Shown: positions 1-6,277 of the stretch, piece after piece
Layout of the letters: the number at the start of each line of letters is the position of its first letter
Numbering within the stretch: the first letter of the stretch is position 1
Source of the DNA: Clostridia bacterium
GTDB taxonomy: Bacteria > Bacillota > Clostridia > Christensenellales > Aristaeellaceae
Direction of reading: 5' to 3'
DNA length: 6,902 nt
NCBI GenBank assembly: GCA_017458865.1
Contig: JAFSZW010000298.1
Span: 1-6,902, forward strand
Notes under the pieces: generated by a model
The model's database searches: none
Told to the model about the DNA's origin: nothing
What the model saw: the letters and a program-made list of their open reading frames with translations, nothing else
Translations under genes and position numbers: made by a program

Positions 1-1
1 T

Positions 2-151
2 GACTGCGAGAAAGCATTGCTTTGCATCTGTCATATGGACAAGGAATACTCCCAGGGTTTTCGTCACATCCGGTATGATCGCAACGCATCTGTAGCTGAA
101 GGCGCACGTGCCTGTGAATACAGACTGCGGTTTGACAGTGAAAAACCCTGA
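2..151 (+). CDS. C-terminal end of an ATC-hydrolase-like protein (partial, 5' end outside window)
   Basis: An open frame enters from the left edge and ends at TGA 149-151, leaving 49 codons. The tail reads CHMD near residues 10-13, then an arginine-containing segment (RHIRYDR), an AEG motif at 32-34, and C-E-Y-R-L-R-F near the end. This order (a C..D segment, then R..., then (A)EG...C-[DE]-[FY]-R) matches what I know of the C-terminus of the L-2-amino-thiazoline-4-carboxylic acid (ATC) hydrolase family, whose named members open ATC to N-carbamoyl-L-cysteine. Many family members in gut Bacillota have no known substrate, so the reaction here is not established. The gene runs in the same direction as the TetR gene, 120 bp upstream of it, but a promoter-like sequence in the gap suggests separate transcription. 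No terminator with a U-run is visible after the stop. The identification rests on a short tail and is moderate. Confidence 0.6.
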   Translation, partial: DCEKALLCICHMDKEYSQGFRHIRYDRNASVAEGARACEYRLRFDSEKP

Positions 152-208
152 TATTAAAGGGATCGCTTCAATAAGCTCAGAGAATCCAGAGACAGGAAAA
201 AGAACCCA

Positions 209-237
209 TTGAAAATTGCGGTTCCTTGTGCTAGAGT
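209..237 (+). promoter_or_regulatory. Predicted sigma-70-type promoter of the TetR gene
   Basis: TTGAAA at 209-214 (5 of 6 against TTGACA) is followed by a 17-bp spacer and TAGAGT at 232-237 (4 of 6 against TATAAT). A start of transcription near 243-245 would give a leader of about 28 nt before the GTG start at 272. The 3' end of the -10 box lies inside the inverted repeat at 235-254, which is a usual place for an autoregulatory TetR operator. This is a prediction from consensus only. Confidence 0.5.
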
Positions 238-254
238 TCATACGATGATGAACT
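235..254. promoter_or_regulatory. Candidate TetR-family operator (perfect 7-bp inverted repeat, 6-bp spacer)
   Basis: The arms AGTTCAT (235-241) and ATGAACT (248-254) are exact reverse complements, separated by ACGATG. The 20-bp element overlaps the predicted -10 box and transcription start and ends directly before the ribosome binding site (GAGAGGAAGG, 255-264) of the TetR gene. TetR-family dimers usually bind palindromes of about this size that overlap their own promoter, so autorepression is the simplest reading. I did not find a second copy of the arms in the gap before the ABC genes. Confidence 0.55.
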
Positions 255-271
255 GAGAGGAAGGACAGCCT

Positions 272-916
272 GTGAGAAACCTGGAAAAAGATGAAATCGT
301 AATGGCCGAACGGCGCGAAATGATGCTGAATACCGGATTTCGCATCTTCGCGGAAAAGGGCATTGAGGCGGTGCCAATGCAGGAAATCGCAAATGCATGC
401 GGCCTTGGCATTGCAACCGTGTATCGTTATTTCAACACCAAACTGGTCTTTGTCATAGCGATCGGGGCAAAGAAATGGAACGAATTCTATGCTGAGGTTG
501 AAGATGAGTATACACGGCGCGGCGGCAGTATGATGAATGCGGCGGAGGAGCTGGATTTTTACCTTGGCGAATACATCCTCTTGTACCGGGAACACAGCGA
601 GCTGCTTCGGTTTAATCAGGATTTCAACGGATATGTGGCTCATCAGAAGGCGACAGCGGAACAGATGCGGGAGTATCGCATAGCTGTGGACCGCTATGCT
701 TCAAAGTTTCATGCCCTGTACGAGAAGGGAAAAAGAGACGGGAGCATCCGCACAGACCAGACGGAGCAGAAGATGTTTACGACGACCATGCATATTATGC
801 TGGCCGTTGCGGCACGCTATGCACAGGGACTGGCATATGCAGGAGAAAGCGAGACGGATCTGACGGAAGAACTGATGATTCTGAAACGGATGATTCTGAG
901 CCAGTACAAAGCATGA
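272..916 (+). CDS. TetR/AcrR-family transcriptional regulator
   Basis: The 214-residue product has the usual TetR length. The N-terminal DNA-binding domain covers about residues 12-60: helix 1 is around NTGFRIFAEKG (20-30), and the helix-turn-helix runs from VPMQEIANACG to TVYRYFNTK (34-57), including the near-universal G-x-x-T-x-Y-x-Y-F-x-x-K pattern. The C-terminal two thirds is helical, without recognisable specificity residues, as expected for the ligand-binding and dimerisation domain, so the effector is unknown. The GTG start at 272 is preferred because GAGAGGAAGG (255-264) lies 7 nt upstream; an in-frame ATG at 302 begins closer to the family's conserved core but has no comparable binding site. 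A promoter and palindromic operator lie immediately upstream, pointing to autoregulation. The ABC pair 173 bp downstream on the same strand is the likely regulated target, a common arrangement for TetR proteins and exporters. Confidence 0.93.
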   Translation: MRNLEKDEIVMAERREMMLNTGFRIFAEKGIEAVPMQEIANACGLGIATVYRYFNTKLVFVIAIGAKKWNEFYAEVEDEYTRRGGSMMNAAEELDFYLGEYILLYREHSELLRFNQDFNGYVAHQKATAEQMREYRIAVDRYASKFHALYEKGKRDGSIRTDQTEQKMFTTTMHIMLAVAARYAQGLAYAGESETDLTEELMILKRMILSQYKA

Positions 917-944
917 GCAGTGGGATGTGCCTGCTTGGAACAGA

Positions 945-985
945 TTGCATCCTGTTGCCGGACCTGCATCCAGGATGGACTGCAA
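945..985 (+). repeat. Inverted repeat / possible stem-loop between the TetR gene and the ABC operon
   Basis: CATCCTG (948-954) pairs exactly with CAGGATG (971-977) around a 16-nt loop, and TTG (945-947) can pair with CAA (983-985) across a 5-nt bulge. The loop-side copy GCATCC at 966-971 also forms a compact palindrome CATCC-A-GGATG (967-977), so the two structures exclude each other in RNA. No U-run follows, so it is not a convincing intrinsic terminator. It could be a protein-binding site or a weak attenuator. The rest of the 917-1089 gap shows no clear promoter and no convincing gene. Confidence 0.25.
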
Positions 986-1089
986 GACGATAAAAAGTCT
1001 GTTGTCCGTCTGGGATCGGTCAATGAGAAAACCATTCCCAAACACCTTGCAGGCAGAATCCAGAAGGAGAATGTAGGGAGGAAACGCGT

Positions 1090-2814
1090 ATGATGCCGAA
1101 TAAAAGGCTTTTGGGGCTTGTGCCCGAGGCGATGCGGTATATCATTCAAAAAGTTGCCTGGAGCTGGCTCAGTCTGGCTGCAGGCATTGTATTGTGGTTT
1201 ACGGTGGGACATCAGCTCCAGACCATCAAGGATGGCGGCGGCCTGTTGCCCGCAGCGTTTTTGGCAGCAGTTATCTGCATAGCTGTTCGGTTTCTGCTGA
1301 CGCGCATGATTGCCAGCACGACGCACAGGGCATCTGCCTGTGTCAAAACAAAGCTGAGACAGGATATTTACGGCAAGATTTGCAGGCTGGGTGCCGGATA
1401 CGCGGACAGCTTTCCAACTGCCGAGGTTGTGCAGCTTGCGGGCGAGGGCGTGGAGCAGCTGGAAACGTATTTCGGCAGCTACATCCCGCAGTTTTTCTTT
1501 GCCATGCTTGCGCCTCTGACACTGCTGATTGTGTTTCTGCCGCTCTCCCCGCTGACCGGCATTGTGCTGTTTCTCTGTGTGCCGCTGATTCCGGTCACGA
1601 TTGCCAAGATTCAGCGCTTTGCCAAGAAGATGCTGGGAAAGTACTGGGATGCCTATGCAAATCTCAGCGACAGCTTCCTTGAGAATCTTCAGGGACTTAC
1701 GACGCTCAAGGTCTATAGCGCAGATGAACAGCGGCATAAGGAAATGAATGCAGAGGCAGAGAATTTCCGCGTTGTCACCATGAAAGTGCTGACGATGCAG
1801 CTCAACTCTGTTACCATCATGGACTTTGTGGCGTATGGCGGGAGCGCAATCGGCTGCATTCTGACGGCGCGTGCCTTTTTGCAAGGCGGTGTAAACTTCG
1901 GTCAGGCGTTTGCCATGGTAATGCTCGCGGCAGAGTTCTTCCTTGCCATGCGTGCACTTGGCAGCTATTTCCATACCGCCATGAACGGTGTGGCGGCATC
2001 CGAGAGGATGTTCCGGTTTCTCGACCTCCCGGAGCGCGAATATGGCGATGAGACAGCCGATGACGGAGATGTCTCGGTGGATCACCTGACCTTCTCCTAT
2101 GATGGCGAGAAAAAGGCGCTATCAGATGTGTCCATCACGATTCCCAGGGGCTCGCTCGTTTCCGTCGTAGGTGAGTCCGGATGCGGAAAAAGCACACTTG
2201 CAGCGATTCTTTCAGGCATCCGGATGGGGTATGAGGGAAGCGTGAAATACGGCAGAACAGAGCTCAGGAATGCCTCTGCTGAAAGCATCCGGAAGCTTGT
2301 GACCGTTGTTTCCTCCGGCAGCTATCTTTTTGCCGGAACAGTTCGGGCATGCCTGCAGGAGGGCAGGGAGAATGCCTCGGACGAGGAAATGATTGAGGCA
2401 CTGAAGACAGCTGCGCTCTGGGACTTTATCAGGTCACAGGGCGGACTGGATTTTGAACTGCACGAACGCGGCGAGAATCTGTCCGGTGGACAGAGACAGC
2501 GTCTGGCACTGGCGCGAGCGCTGCTCAAAAACAGTCCTGTGTACATTTTCGATGAGGCAACGAGCAACATCGACGCGGAAAGTGAGAGTGCCATTATGGA
2601 TGCCGTAAACCAGATGAGGGGCAAACATACGGTCATCCTGATCTCTCACAGGCTTGCAAATGTGGTAAAATCCGACGTAATTGCCTACCTGGAACATGGT
2701 ATTTTGAAAGAGATGGGCACACATACTGCACTGCTTAACCGAAATGGTGGCTATGCTGCGCTGTACAAAGCGCAGGAGGCGCTCGAACAGTTCGGACGGG
2801 AGGCGGCAGTATGA
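1090..2814 (+). CDS. ABC half-transporter, CydD-like (membrane domain fused to ATPase domain)
   Basis: The 574-residue protein has an N-terminal type-IV exporter membrane domain (about 1-310, six predicted membrane segments) and a C-terminal nucleotide-binding domain. CydD-like marks in the membrane domain include Y-F-G-S-Y-I-P-Q near 128-135 and the stretch R-A-L-G-S-Y-F-H-x-A-M-N-G-V-A-A-S-E-R before the ATPase. In the ATPase, Walker A is GESGCGKST (361-369), the signature LSGGQ (464-468), Walker B VYIFDE (484-489) with catalytic Glu489, the D-loop follows, and the H-loop is His520. The Q-loop glutamine is absent: the expected V-P-Q-x-P-x-L-F reads V-S-S-G-S-Y-L-F, with Ser409 at the Gln position. 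The ATG at 1090 has AGGGAGG (1075-1081) 8 nt upstream. The stop overlaps the start of the next ABC gene by ATGA, so the two should be translated together as a heterodimer. Classical CydDC exports cysteine or glutathione, and has more recently been linked to heme, for cytochrome bd assembly. The substrate here is not shown. Confidence 0.88.
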   Translation: MMPNKRLLGLVPEAMRYIIQKVAWSWLSLAAGIVLWFTVGHQLQTIKDGGGLLPAAFLAAVICIAVRFLLTRMIASTTHRASACVKTKLRQDIYGKICRLGAGYADSFPTAEVVQLAGEGVEQLETYFGSYIPQFFFAMLAPLTLLIVFLPLSPLTGIVLFLCVPLIPVTIAKIQRFAKKMLGKYWDAYANLSDSFLENLQGLTTLKVYSADEQRHKEMNAEAENFRVVTMKVLTMQLNSVTIMDFVAYGGSAIGCILTARAFLQGGVNFGQAFAMVMLAAEFFLAMRALGSYFHTAMNGVAASERMFRFLDLPEREYGDETADDGDVSVDHLTFSYDGEKKALSDVSITIPRGSLVSVVGESGCGKSTLAAILSGIRMGYEGSVKYGRTELRNASAESIRKLVTVVSSGSYLFAGTVRACLQEGRENASDEEMIEALKTAALWDFIRSQGGLDFELHERGENLSGGQRQRLALARALLKNSPVYIFDEATSNIDAESESAIMDAVNQMRGKHTVILISHRLANVVKSDVIAYLEHGILKEMGTHTALLNRNGGYAALYKAQEALEQFGREAAV

Positions 2815-4466
2815 AGCGACGCAGTGGAATCAGAATCATGGGCGGTTTAATCAGGCTGCTGACACCGCTCCTGCATGTAATGCTTGGCTGCATTACACTG
2901 GGTACTCTTGGTTATTTATGCGCCATCTTTATTACGGTGCTGGCTGCTCATCTGCTGCTGACCGTTGCGGGCATCTCACCATGGACGCTTGGCTTTGGGA
3001 CGACAGCAGTGATCATGATCGTCATCTCGATCGCCCGCGCGGGGCTTCGCTATGCAGAGCAGACCTGCGGGCATTATATCGCCTTCCGGCTGCTTGCTGT
3101 TATCCGGGACAGGGTATTTGGCGTGCTCCGCCGCCTCGCACCGGCGAAACTTGAGGGCAGGGGACGCGGCGACCTGATCGCGGTCATCACTGGCGATATC
3201 GAGCTGCTTGAAGTCTTCTATGCGCATACGATAGCGCCTGTCTGCATTGCAATACTTGTCTCGCTCATCATGACGCTCATGATTGGTGCGTTTCATCCGC
3301 TCCTGGGGCTTCTCGCGGTTGTCTGTTACCTCACTGTCGGCGTCATTGTCCCGCTTGTGACAAGCAGAATGGGCCGGACATACGGCATGGAAGCGCGGGC
3401 AAAACTTGGCGGCCTGAACAATGCTTTTCTCGAGAGCCTGCGCGGCATCCGTGAGGTGCTGCAGTATGGTCAGGGCGAGAAAAGGGAAGACGAAATCAGG
3501 GCGAAAACCGAAACCATAAATGAACTGCAGATGGGTATTAAAAAGCATGCGGGAACGGCAGCGGCCTGGTCCGGTGCGCTTGTAATGATCCTGCCGCTGA
3601 TTATGCTCTGCATAGGCACTGTGCTTAACATTGGATTCCCCGGCGTTGTGATGACGACAGTGATGCTCTCGGCCTCCTTTGGTCCCGTGCTGGCACTGGC
3701 GAACCTCTCAGCGACCATGGACCTGACGCTTGCTGCCGGCGAGCGTGTCCTGTCACTGCTGGAGGAGGAACCGGAAACGCCGGATGTGACAGATGGTCAG
3801 TCACCGGCGTTTACTGGCGCGCAGGTCAGTCATCTCACGTTTGCTTACGATCATGAGGAGGTTCTGCATGATCTCACCGCGTCGTTTGGAAAGGGCGAAA
3901 TCGTTGCGATTATTGGGAAAAGTGGCAGCGGCAAGTCCACACTTCTGAAGCTCCTGATGCGTTTCTTTGCCGCACCTGAGGATACCGTGAGGATATCGGA
4001 TACGGATGTATCCATGATCAATACTGCGCATCTTCGCAGCCTTGAAAGTTACATGATCCAGGATACCGATCTGTTCAATGTCAGCATTCGCGACAATATC
4101 CGCATTGGCAGGCTGAATGCGACAGATGATGAGGTAGAGGAGGCTGCCAAAAAGGCCAGCATTCATGACTTCATTCTGACGCTCCCGAACGGCTATGATA
4201 CAAAGGCCGGCGAACTTGGCGATACGCTCTCCGGTGGTGAGCGCCAGAGAATCGGTCTTGCACGTGCATTCCTGCACGATGCGCCGTTCATGCTCCTGGA
4301 TGAACCGACGAGCAATCTGGACAGCCTCAATGAGGGCATGATCCTGAAAGCCCTGCGGGAGGAGACAGAAACGTCCGGCAGGACGGTTGCGCTGGTCTCC
4401 CACAGGAAATCTACCGTTGCGGTTGCGGACAGAGCATTTGTCATAGAGAGCGGCAGACTGAGTTGA
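2811..4466 (+). CDS. ABC half-transporter, CydC-like (membrane domain fused to ATPase domain)
   Basis: The 551-residue protein is the partner of the preceding ABC half-transporter. Its membrane domain (about 1-310) carries a CydC-type stretch: R-x-G-L-R-Y-A-E-Q, then H-Y-I-A-F-R-L-L-A-x-I-R, R-R-L-A-P-A-K-L and G-D-L-I-A-x-x-x-x-D-I-E-x-L (about 77-135). The ATPase domain is fully canonical: Walker A GKSGSGKST (369-377), Q-loop Gln417, signature LSGGE (473-477), Walker B FMLLDE (493-498) with catalytic Glu498, D-loop TSNLD, and H-loop His531. The ATG at 2811 lies inside the previous gene's stop (ATGA), indicating translational coupling and 1:1 production. The gene order (CydD-like, then CydC-like) is that of cydDC operons. 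No cytochrome bd genes (cydAB) are in the window, so a role in oxidase assembly cannot be assumed. A general multidrug or peptide exporter of the same fold is the alternative. Confidence 0.88.
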   Translation: MKRRSGIRIMGGLIRLLTPLLHVMLGCITLGTLGYLCAIFITVLAAHLLLTVAGISPWTLGFGTTAVIMIVISIARAGLRYAEQTCGHYIAFRLLAVIRDRVFGVLRRLAPAKLEGRGRGDLIAVITGDIELLEVFYAHTIAPVCIAILVSLIMTLMIGAFHPLLGLLAVVCYLTVGVIVPLVTSRMGRTYGMEARAKLGGLNNAFLESLRGIREVLQYGQGEKREDEIRAKTETINELQMGIKKHAGTAAAWSGALVMILPLIMLCIGTVLNIGFPGVVMTTVMLSASFGPVLALANLSATMDLTLAAGERVLSLLEEEPETPDVTDGQSPAFTGAQVSHLTFAYDHEEVLHDLTASFGKGEIVAIIGKSGSGKSTLLKLLMRFFAAPEDTVRISDTDVSMINTAHLRSLESYMIQDTDLFNVSIRDNIRIGRLNATDDEVEEAAKKASIHDFILTLPNGYDTKAGELGDTLSGGERQRIGLARAFLHDAPFMLLDEPTSNLDSLNEGMILKALREETETSGRTVALVSHRKSTVAVADRAFVIESGRLS

Positions 4467-4474
4467 TGCTCAGT
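4457..4474 (+). terminator. Weak terminator-like hairpin at the end of the ABC operon
   Basis: ACTGAG (4457-4462) and CTCAGT (4469-4474) form a perfect 6-bp stem around a 6-nt loop that contains the TGA stop (4464-4466) of the CydC-like gene. It is followed by ATTCTTT, only partly T-rich. The stem is short and overlaps coding sequence, so it is at best a weak intrinsic terminator. Confidence 0.25.
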
Positions 4475-4518
4475 ATTCTTTGGCATATTGGTAAAAGCCG
4501 GTTTTGGCATAACAGCAC

Positions 4519-4719
4519 TTGTCCGCGCGAAATGCCGGCGATTGTCTGCAGGACGAGCCCTGGAGGCTTTTGCATGGCCAGGATCTGAGATATGCAGCGG
4601 TCGATGATTGTGTTTCGCGAAAGTACTGCCTGGGGGAACCGTTCAGCACGTTTCAGATAATCGGCGTGGTGCTGATCATTGAGGGTGTTTATATCGCAAA
4701 CGCAAAACTGAAGGACTGA
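4519..4719 (+). pseudogene. Remnant of a drug/metabolite transporter (EamA/DMT-like), C-terminal end
   Basis: This frame encodes 66 residues ending at TGA 4717-4719. The last 30 or so residues, L-G-E-P-F-S-T-F-Q-I-I-G-V-V-L-I-I then G-V-Y-I-A-N, look like the end of a 10-TM EamA/DMT transporter: the LGE motif before the last helix, a Q-x-x-G-x-x-L-I helix and a short charged tail. The first 35 residues are polar and resemble nothing in that family. The only upstream start is TTG 4519, with no ribosome binding site, so the frame is unlikely to be translated as such. In another frame, about 4467-4540, a hydrophobic stretch (V-F-F-G-I-L-V-K-A-G-F-G-I-T-A-L-V-R) could be a scrap of the first helix of the same protein, which would imply an internal deletion plus a frameshift; this part is speculative. 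An SMR-type transporter tail is the alternative origin. Confidence 0.5.
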
Positions 4720-4741
4720 GCGCATTACTGACCTGTGATTG

Positions 4742-4773
4742 GGACAGCCTGCAGCGTCATTTTCCGGCTGTTC
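4742..4773. repeat. Inverted repeat just upstream of the ktrB promoter
   Basis: GGACAGCC (4742-4749) pairs with GGCTGTTC (4766-4773) over 8 positions with one G-U pair (6-bp core ACAGCC/GGCTGT), around 16 nt. The right arm overlaps the weak -35 region of the predicted promoter. No T-run follows the right arm, so it does not look like a terminator. It could be a regulator-binding site or chance. Confidence 0.25.
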
Positions 4774-4797
4774 AAGGGCGGGAATAAGTGGTATAGT
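4769..4797 (+). promoter_or_regulatory. Predicted extended -10 promoter for the ktrBA operon
   Basis: TGGTATAGT (4789-4797) is an extended -10 element: the TGn motif followed by TATAGT, 5 of 6 against TATAAT. At 17 bp spacing the -35 position reads TGTTCA (4769-4774), a poor match, as is usual when an extended -10 is present. Transcription would begin near 4803-4805, giving a leader of about 125 nt before ktrB. The leader is GC-rich toward its end and can form short stems, such as ATCCG with CGGAT around 4879-4897. I could not assign it to a known riboswitch class. Confidence 0.45.
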
Positions 4798-4929
4798 ACG
4801 GGAACCGGACATGGCGTGTAATGCGAATGAGAAGCGGCAGCATCCGTCATGGGTTTGGCAGAATGGTTCACGGGAGGATCCGGCCAGCGAGCGCGGATGG
4901 TTCCGGCGGGCCGAGAAAAAGGTGAAAAG

Positions 4930-6261
4930 ATGAATATACTGCGCAGGTTTAAAATATCGACTTTCCAGACCATTGTCATCGGGTTTGCATTGCTGATTCT
5001 GGCCGGCAGTCTGCTCCTGATGCTGCCGGCAGCCAGTCGGCCATCTGGCAGTACACCCTTTTCGGACTGCCTGTTTACAGCAACGTCTGCGGCATGCGTT
5101 ACCGGCCTTGTCGTCAGGGATACAGCAACGCACTGGACACTATTTGGACAGGTGATCATCCTGTTTCTCATTCAGATTGGCGGCATGGGCGTCGTGACCA
5201 CCGGCGCTGTGCTGGCATTCATTTCGGGACGCAGGATTGACCTCAAAGAACGCAGTGTGATGCAGGAGGCCATTGCGGCGCCGCAGGTCGGCGGAATCGT
5301 ACGTCTGACCCGGTTCTTTGTGGTTGTGGCGCTGGTGATTGAGGGAATCGGTGCGCTTCTGCTGATGCCGGTGTTCATCCCGATGTTTGGATTTGGGAAA
5401 GGGTGTTTCTATGCCTTTTTCCACGCTATTTCGGCTTTCTGCAATGCGGGCTTTGACCTGATGGGCATCCGTGAACCGTTCTCATCCATGACCGGTTTTT
5501 CGGAACATATCCTGCTCAATCTCGTCCTGATTCTGCTGATCACCATTGGCGGAATTGGCTTCCTGGTATGGAATGACGTCAAGGACCACGGGTTCAGGGT
5601 GAAGCAGTACCGGCTGCAGAGCAAAATTGTCCTTTCGACATCTGCTGTGCTGGTCATCGGCCCGTTTCTCTGGTTTTTCTTCTTTGAAATGCAGGAACTG
5701 TCGGCAGCCGGCAGGATATTGCCGTCCCTGTTCCAGTCGGTGACGATGCGTACAGCAGGATTCAATACGGTTGATCTGAACCAGATGAGCGGCGGCGGAC
5801 AGGCTCTTATGCTCTTTCTCATGCTGACCGGCGGATCACCCGGATCCACTGCTGGCGGTATGAAGACGACAACGGTTGCCGTGCTGTTCCTGACGGCGGC
5901 AGCCGTGTTCAGGCGAAAGAACGAGGTAGGGTGTTATGGCAGGCGGATTGGCGAGGAGACGATCCGAAACGCGATAGCGGTTCTTATGATGTACATGGTG
6001 CTGTTCATGTGCAGCGGGATCGTCATCAGCCGGATTGAGCATCTGCCGCTTTCAGTGTGCCTGTTTGAAACGGCATCTGCTGTGGGAACGGTTGGGCTGA
6101 CGCTTGGCATCACAAGCAGCCTTGGAACGGTATCCCGAATCATACTCATTGTGCTGATGTTCCTCGGACGGGTTGGCGGCCTGACGCTCATTTATGCGGC
6201 ACAGTCTGTCCGCTCATCTGCCCGCAGCATATATCCGCTTGAAAAAGTAACTGTTGGATAA
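4930..6261 (+). CDS. ktrB: Potassium uptake translocation subunit, TrkH/KtrB family
   Basis: From the chosen start the protein is 443 residues, the normal KtrB length, and is almost wholly membrane-embedded. It shows the four repeated pore segments of the Trk/Ktr/HKT superfamily, each with its filter glycine: T-S-A-A-C-V-T-G-L (52-60), S-A-F-C-N-A-G-F (168-175), T-M-R-T-A-G-F-N-T (272-280) and S-A-V-G-T-V-G-L-T (383-391). The conserved G-G-S-P-G-S-T-A-G-G-M-K-T stretch follows the third filter, and an L-G-R-V-G-G-L-T helix with the conserved arginine lies near the C-terminus. It carries K+ (often with Na+ coupling) across the cytoplasmic membrane. The ATG at 4930 is chosen because AAGGTG (4919-4924) lies 5 nt upstream and the protein then begins like the family. 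An in-frame ATG at 4849 would add 27 polar residues without a binding site. The RCK subunit gene begins 16 nt after the stop, so the two are co-transcribed. Confidence 0.95.
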   Translation: MNILRRFKISTFQTIVIGFALLILAGSLLLMLPAASRPSGSTPFSDCLFTATSAACVTGLVVRDTATHWTLFGQVIILFLIQIGGMGVVTTGAVLAFISGRRIDLKERSVMQEAIAAPQVGGIVRLTRFFVVVALVIEGIGALLLMPVFIPMFGFGKGCFYAFFHAISAFCNAGFDLMGIREPFSSMTGFSEHILLNLVLILLITIGGIGFLVWNDVKDHGFRVKQYRLQSKIVLSTSAVLVIGPFLWFFFFEMQELSAAGRILPSLFQSVTMRTAGFNTVDLNQMSGGGQALMLFLMLTGGSPGSTAGGMKTTTVAVLFLTAAAVFRRKNEVGCYGRRIGEETIRNAIAVLMMYMVLFMCSGIVISRIEHLPLSVCLFETASAVGTVGLTLGITSSLGTVSRIILIVLMFLGRVGGLTLIYAAQSVRSSARSIYPLEKVTVG

Positions 6262-6277
6262 GGGAGGTTTCCTGCTT

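Noticed and set aside
165..176. GCTT-CAAT-AAGC hairpin after the first partial gene, considered as a terminator.
   Set aside because: The stem is only 4 bp and no T-run follows.
913..993. A 26-codon open frame whose ATG overlaps the TetR stop as ATGA.
   Set aside because: The overlap hints at coupling, but there is no ribosome binding site, no recognisable motif, and the frame runs through the inverted repeat; chance is more likely.
817..2085. A 422-codon open frame on the minus strand across the TetR-ABC junction and the CydD-like gene.
   Set aside because: It lies antisense to a clear ABC transporter gene, has a composition rich in His, Arg, Gln and Cys typical of a reverse-frame shadow, and shows no domain or ribosome binding site.
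4849..4929. An upstream ATG that would extend KtrB by 27 residues.
   Set aside because: The added residues are polar and unlike KtrB N-termini, there is no ribosome binding site before 4849, and AAGGTG sits correctly before the ATG at 4930.
4800..4929. A c-di-AMP (ydaO-type) riboswitch in the ktrB leader.
   Set aside because: Isolated fragments such as GGGAACC and ATCCGTCA recall the class, but the order and spacing of the conserved core are not present by eye.
4441..5171. Minus-strand open frames of 148 and 230 codons across the gap and the start of ktrB.
   Set aside because: Both overlap the ktrB coding region antisense, have cysteine/proline/arginine-rich shadow composition and no family resemblance.
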